In this document: piece after piece, positions 4,928 to 7,641 of the stretch
Layout: each line of letters begins with the position of its first letter
Numbering within the stretch: position 1 is the first letter of the stretch
Assembly (NCBI GenBank): GCA_947302895.1
Contig: CAMYWU010000066.1
Coordinates: forward strand, 1-7,641
Source: an uncultured Clostridia bacterium
Lineage (GTDB): Bacteria > Bacillota > Clostridia > Oscillospirales > Acutalibacteraceae
Reading direction: 5' to 3'
Length of the DNA stretch: 7,641 bases
Position numbers and translations under genes: made by a program
The notes under the pieces: generated by a model
The model's database searches: none
Seen by the model: the letters and a program-made list of their open reading frames with translations, nothing else
Told to the model about the DNA's origin: nothing

Positions 4928-6514
4928 ATGGCAAAGAAAAAAGCCGCAGTTGCTGCAGCTAACGCAGCTCCTGCGGAAAAGAAGTACATGAAGCCATCAG
5001 AGATTGTTACCTTCGGTGTCGGACTTTTCGGCGTTGCATTGCTTTCAGGCTGGATGCCCGACTACACGATGACCTTCTTTGCAGACTTCGCATTCAAGGG
5101 AAAGGGCTTTGATTCGGCTCAGCTCGCAACGGTTATCTCCTCCGTTTTCGGAGTTGCAGGTTTCGTTGGAGCAATTATGGAGCTTATTATCGGAATTCTT
5201 GTTGACCGAACAAAAACCTCTCTCGGCAAGGTTAAGCCGTGGGTTGGTTTCGGTGCAATTCCGTTTGCAATTATTTCAATGCTCGTATTTATGGCGCCCA
5301 ACACAACCTCATTTACGGTTGCAACCGTTTGGATGTTTGTGATTTATTCGCTTTATATCGCAATTTCCTGTGCGGTTGAATCGCCTGCAAACTGCTTCGG
5401 CGCTCTTTGCTCACCCAATCCGAGCGAGCGTTCAAGCGCAATTTCAATCGCTTCCTTCCTTCGCTCTGTAGGACAGTCGGGCGGTCAGGTTGTTATTATT
5501 GTTGTTCCTGTAATAATGAAGGCTATTATGGGTCAGCAGCAGTATAAGAATGCTGAGGGTCAGGGTATTGACCTCATCATTTCAACCGCAGTTTGCGCAC
5601 TCGGAATGATTATCTTTGTTATGATTTTCTTTGCAAATAACAAAGAGCGTGTTCCGTTCACAACCGATAAGGTTTCGCTTATTGAATCAATTAAGCTTGT
5701 TTTCACAAACAAAAACTTATTAATGGTTTCTTTAACAAAGCTCTTCGGCTTCGGCAGAGGCGTTTACGGAACAGTTTCTCTCTACATAGCTGTTTATCTT
5801 CTCGGCTCAAAGGGCTTAAAGCTTGCGCTTATGCTTCCCATGGGTATCGGAACAGCAGTAGGAACACTTCTTGTAAACCTTGTTTTAAAGAAGTTCTCAA
5901 CAAAGAAAACATTTATTCTCTTCTGCTGCTACGGCGCTTCCTCACTTGCAATTCTTTACTTTGTTTCAAGAGGAATCGGCTTCAACAGCACGCTTATCGT
6001 TCCCTTCCTCATCCTCAATTTCTTCTGCGGTATTCAGCACGGTAACACAAATGTTACCCCGAATATTATGATTGCAGACTGTATTGATGAAATGGAATAT
6101 AAAACGGGTAAGCGCCAGGAAGGTCTTGCATATGCGGGCTACGGTCTGTTTTCAAAAATCGCTTCTGCATTAACAAAATGGCTTGCGCCCGTTCTTGTTT
6201 ACACCTGGTCGGGCTATCAGTTCTCGCAGAGCGCAAACGTTGCATATGCAACCCAGACAGATGACACGCTTAATAAATTCCTTGCAATATACACAATTAT
6301 TCCCGCAATCTTCGTTGTTCTTCAGTTCGTTCCGATTCTCTTCTATGATATGGTAGGCGAGAAGAAGGAAAGAATAACTGCAGCTCTTCTTGAAAAGAGA
6401 GAGGCTGAGGGCAAAACCGAAGAGCCGGAAGAAACCCTCGCCGAAGAGGTTGCAAAGGCTGTTGAAGCACAGGCAGTAGAGTCAACCGAAGACGGCGAAC
6501 AAATAGCAGAGTAA
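4928..6514 (+). CDS. GPH-family (MelB-like) MFS cation symporter
   Basis: This 528-residue membrane transporter has about twelve hydrophobic segments, at roughly 26-46, 66-91, 106-123, 129-150, 184-200, 213-236, 278-293, 297-320, 328-346, 355-370, 405-427 and 448-473. The GPH signature after helix 2 is clear: DRTKTSLGKVKPW (93-105), matching the D-R-T-x-S-x-x-G-K-x-R-P-W pattern with Lys103 for Arg. The second signature, MIADCIDEMEYKTGKRQEG, lies at 381-399. The family imports glycosides, pentosides or hexuronides with Na+ or H+. The substrate here is unknown, and no glycosidase is visible nearby. An Ala/Lys-rich cytoplasmic N-terminus (1-22) and a charged Glu/Lys tail of about 50 residues (477-528) extend beyond the usual transporter core. 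The next gene starts 12 bp after the stop, so the two are probably co-transcribed. Confidence 0.9.
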   Translation: MAKKKAAVAAANAAPAEKKYMKPSEIVTFGVGLFGVALLSGWMPDYTMTFFADFAFKGKGFDSAQLATVISSVFGVAGFVGAIMELIIGILVDRTKTSLGKVKPWVGFGAIPFAIISMLVFMAPNTTSFTVATVWMFVIYSLYIAISCAVESPANCFGALCSPNPSERSSAISIASFLRSVGQSGGQVVIIVVPVIMKAIMGQQQYKNAEGQGIDLIISTAVCALGMIIFVMIFFANNKERVPFTTDKVSLIESIKLVFTNKNLLMVSLTKLFGFGRGVYGTVSLYIAVYLLGSKGLKLALMLPMGIGTAVGTLLVNLVLKKFSTKKTFILFCCYGASSLAILYFVSRGIGFNSTLIVPFLILNFFCGIQHGNTNVTPNIMIADCIDEMEYKTGKRQEGLAYAGYGLFSKIASALTKWLAPVLVYTWSGYQFSQSANVAYATQTDDTLNKFLAIYTIIPAIFVVLQFVPILFYDMVGEKKERITAALLEKREAEGKTEEPEETLAEEVAKAVEAQAVESTEDGEQIAE

Positions 6515-6519
6515 GGAGG
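6513..6519 (+). promoter_or_regulatory. Strong ribosome binding site of the membrane-anchored protein gene
   Basis: AAGGAGG overlaps the last two bases of the symporter TAA stop and lies 7 bases before the ATG at 6527. The overlap suggests that ribosomes finishing the symporter help start the next gene. Confidence 0.8.
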
Positions 6520-6526
6520 GGTAGAA

Positions 6527-7567
6527 ATGGCTAAAAAAGATAAAAAAGGCTTCAGCGCAGGCGTTTACGCTGTTGCGGCAAGCATTGTTCTTGCAGTTGT
6601 TTTGGTTGTTATGTCAATTTTCACCGTTGCAACAAAATATACCGCTTTCTCTCCCGAAAAGCTCGCTCAGTCCTATGTTGACGGTATCGTTCAGACAGGC
6701 GACGGCTATAATGCATACAAGGTAACTCTTGTTTCAAAGAATATGAAATACGGCGAATTCATCAAGGCTGCATATATGCGCCCCTATGTTAACGACGGCG
6801 ACGGCGTAAAGCAGGCTGAATTCGTTGGAACAGGCTCAACAAAAGAGCAGGAAGCAATCGACAGTGTTTATAACACAATGTATGATTACTACTGCGGGCT
6901 TCTTAAAACATATGGCTATGATGACTATGATGCAGTTTTTGATAACTATTTCAAAAAGCTTGTTGAGGTTCGTCATAACGTATACGGCGACGATTATATG
7001 AGTGAAGAATATATGTTCGGCGCTTTTGAAGCAAATGTTCAGACATATGCAAATTCTTTAACGGGAACAAAGAGAGTTTTTGCAAACGATGATAAAACAA
7101 TCTTAACCGAGGAGAGTATCGGCGCATATCAGGTTATGTTTGGCGATATGCAGAAGGTTGAGGTTGATGCCCTTGTTGACGGCAAAAAGCAAACCGTAAC
7201 CGAGGAGCAGCCTGTTTACCACCTCACAACAGAGATTACCTCCTGTGAGGAGCTTTCAGCAGACGAGGCAAAGGCATATATTGAAGAATATTCAGCAAGA
7301 ATTAAGCCCGTTGCTCAGAGCGGTGAGGCTAAAGCGGATAGCTTCGGTCTTAAGGACGAAGAAAAAGAAAAAATGGTTAATGCTTATGCAGGTCTTGACT
7401 GCACAGAGGATATCAAATCTGTTGCAAAGGTAAGCGCTCAGGTTAAAACCCAGAACGGCGATGTTGTTGCAACTCAGGAACTCTATGTTGTTAAAATCGG
7501 CAAGAGCTGGTATGTTGATAACACGAATATCAACACTTCCGCTCTCTACATCTCACAGGGTGAATAA
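6527..7567 (+). CDS. Unrecognised membrane-anchored extracytoplasmic protein
   Basis: This 346-residue protein has no function that I can name. It starts with a basic stretch (MAKKDKKG) and a single hydrophobic helix at about 12-36. No lipobox cysteine or clear signal-peptidase site follows, so it is probably a signal anchor with residues 37-346 outside the membrane. The outer part is rich in Tyr, Asp, Glu and Lys. Helical stretches lie at 105-175 and 243-260. A strand-rich end (300-332) has VSAQVKT, QELYVVKI and KSWYVDNTN, a layout reminiscent of NTF2-like or DUF4878-type domains; this is a weak resemblance. Three isolated cysteines (123, 240, 292) show no metal-binding pattern. It follows the symporter by 12 bp with a strong ribosome binding site and precedes a terminator. 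A role with the transporter, such as an accessory subunit or surface sensor, is inference from position only. Confidence 0.8.
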   Translation: MAKKDKKGFSAGVYAVAASIVLAVVLVVMSIFTVATKYTAFSPEKLAQSYVDGIVQTGDGYNAYKVTLVSKNMKYGEFIKAAYMRPYVNDGDGVKQAEFVGTGSTKEQEAIDSVYNTMYDYYCGLLKTYGYDDYDAVFDNYFKKLVEVRHNVYGDDYMSEEYMFGAFEANVQTYANSLTGTKRVFANDDKTILTEESIGAYQVMFGDMQKVEVDALVDGKKQTVTEEQPVYHLTTEITSCEELSADEAKAYIEEYSARIKPVAQSGEAKADSFGLKDEEKEKMVNAYAGLDCTEDIKSVAKVSAQVKTQNGDVVATQELYVVKIGKSWYVDNTNINTSALYISQGE

Positions 7568-7605
7568 ACAAAACGGAGCCGAAAGGCCAATGTCATTAAG
7601 TTAAG

Positions 7606-7640
7606 AAAAACCTCACACAGAAAATGTGTGGGGTTTTTTC
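7606..7640 (+). terminator. Intrinsic terminator after the membrane-anchored protein gene
   Basis: AAAAACCTCACACA (7606-7619) pairs with TGTGTGGGGTTTTT (7625-7638) around a GAAAA loop, with one T·G wobble. A run of six T (7634-7639) closes it. It lies about 40 bp after the stop codon. Confidence 0.88.
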
Positions 7641-7641
7641 T

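Overview
The window looks like chromosome from a Clostridia-type Firmicute, probably a gut Oscillospiraceae/Ruminococcaceae or Lachnospiraceae relative. The evidence is strong AGGAGG-like ribosome binding sites, consensus sigma-A promoters, short U-tailed terminators and an Rrf2 regulator. The intergenic repeats are also of the 'CCTCCCTTGnAAAGGGAGG' and 'GAGCGAAGCGA' kinds that I associate with this group. The taxonomic call is inference. All genes lie on the + strand.

Layout. Bases 1-133 hold the last 43 codons of an unrecognised gene. A perfect 14-bp inverted repeat follows (152-196), then a consensus promoter (TTGACA, 17 bp, TATAAT; 216-244) whose -35 box is one arm of an 18-bp palindrome. 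This promoter drives a four-gene methionine operon. It comprises metF (methylenetetrahydrofolate reductase, 275-1147), a stand-alone B12-dependent methionine synthase reactivation-domain protein (1140-1694), metH without its own reactivation domain (2024-4339) and an Rrf2-family regulator with four clustered cysteines (4336-4731). It ends at an intrinsic terminator (4731-4755). metF overlaps its downstream neighbour by 8 bp, and metH overlaps the regulator by 4 bp. The only gap, 1695-2023 (329 bp), is filled by two small non-coding repeat elements of MITE type.

After the terminator, 4756-4927 carries a decayed trace of the same repeat family and an extended -10 promoter. These precede a GPH-family (MelB-like) MFS symporter (4928-6514). 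The next gene, 6527-7567, encodes an unrecognised protein with one N-terminal membrane anchor and a large extracytoplasmic part. The two probably form a transcription unit that ends at a terminator (7606-7640).

How the genes work together. MetF makes 5-methyl-THF. MetH uses it, through its cobalamin domain, to methylate homocysteine. The separate reactivation protein should restore cobalamin that has been oxidised. The coupled Rrf2 protein is a plausible regulator of the operon. No SAM riboswitch or T-box fits in the roughly 24-nt leader, so control by a DNA-binding protein at the palindrome is an attractive, untested idea. I see no clearly new defence or mobile system. The most notable points are the repeat elements inside the operon, one of which has apparently copied the 3' end of the reactivation gene, and the regulator/operator pairing.
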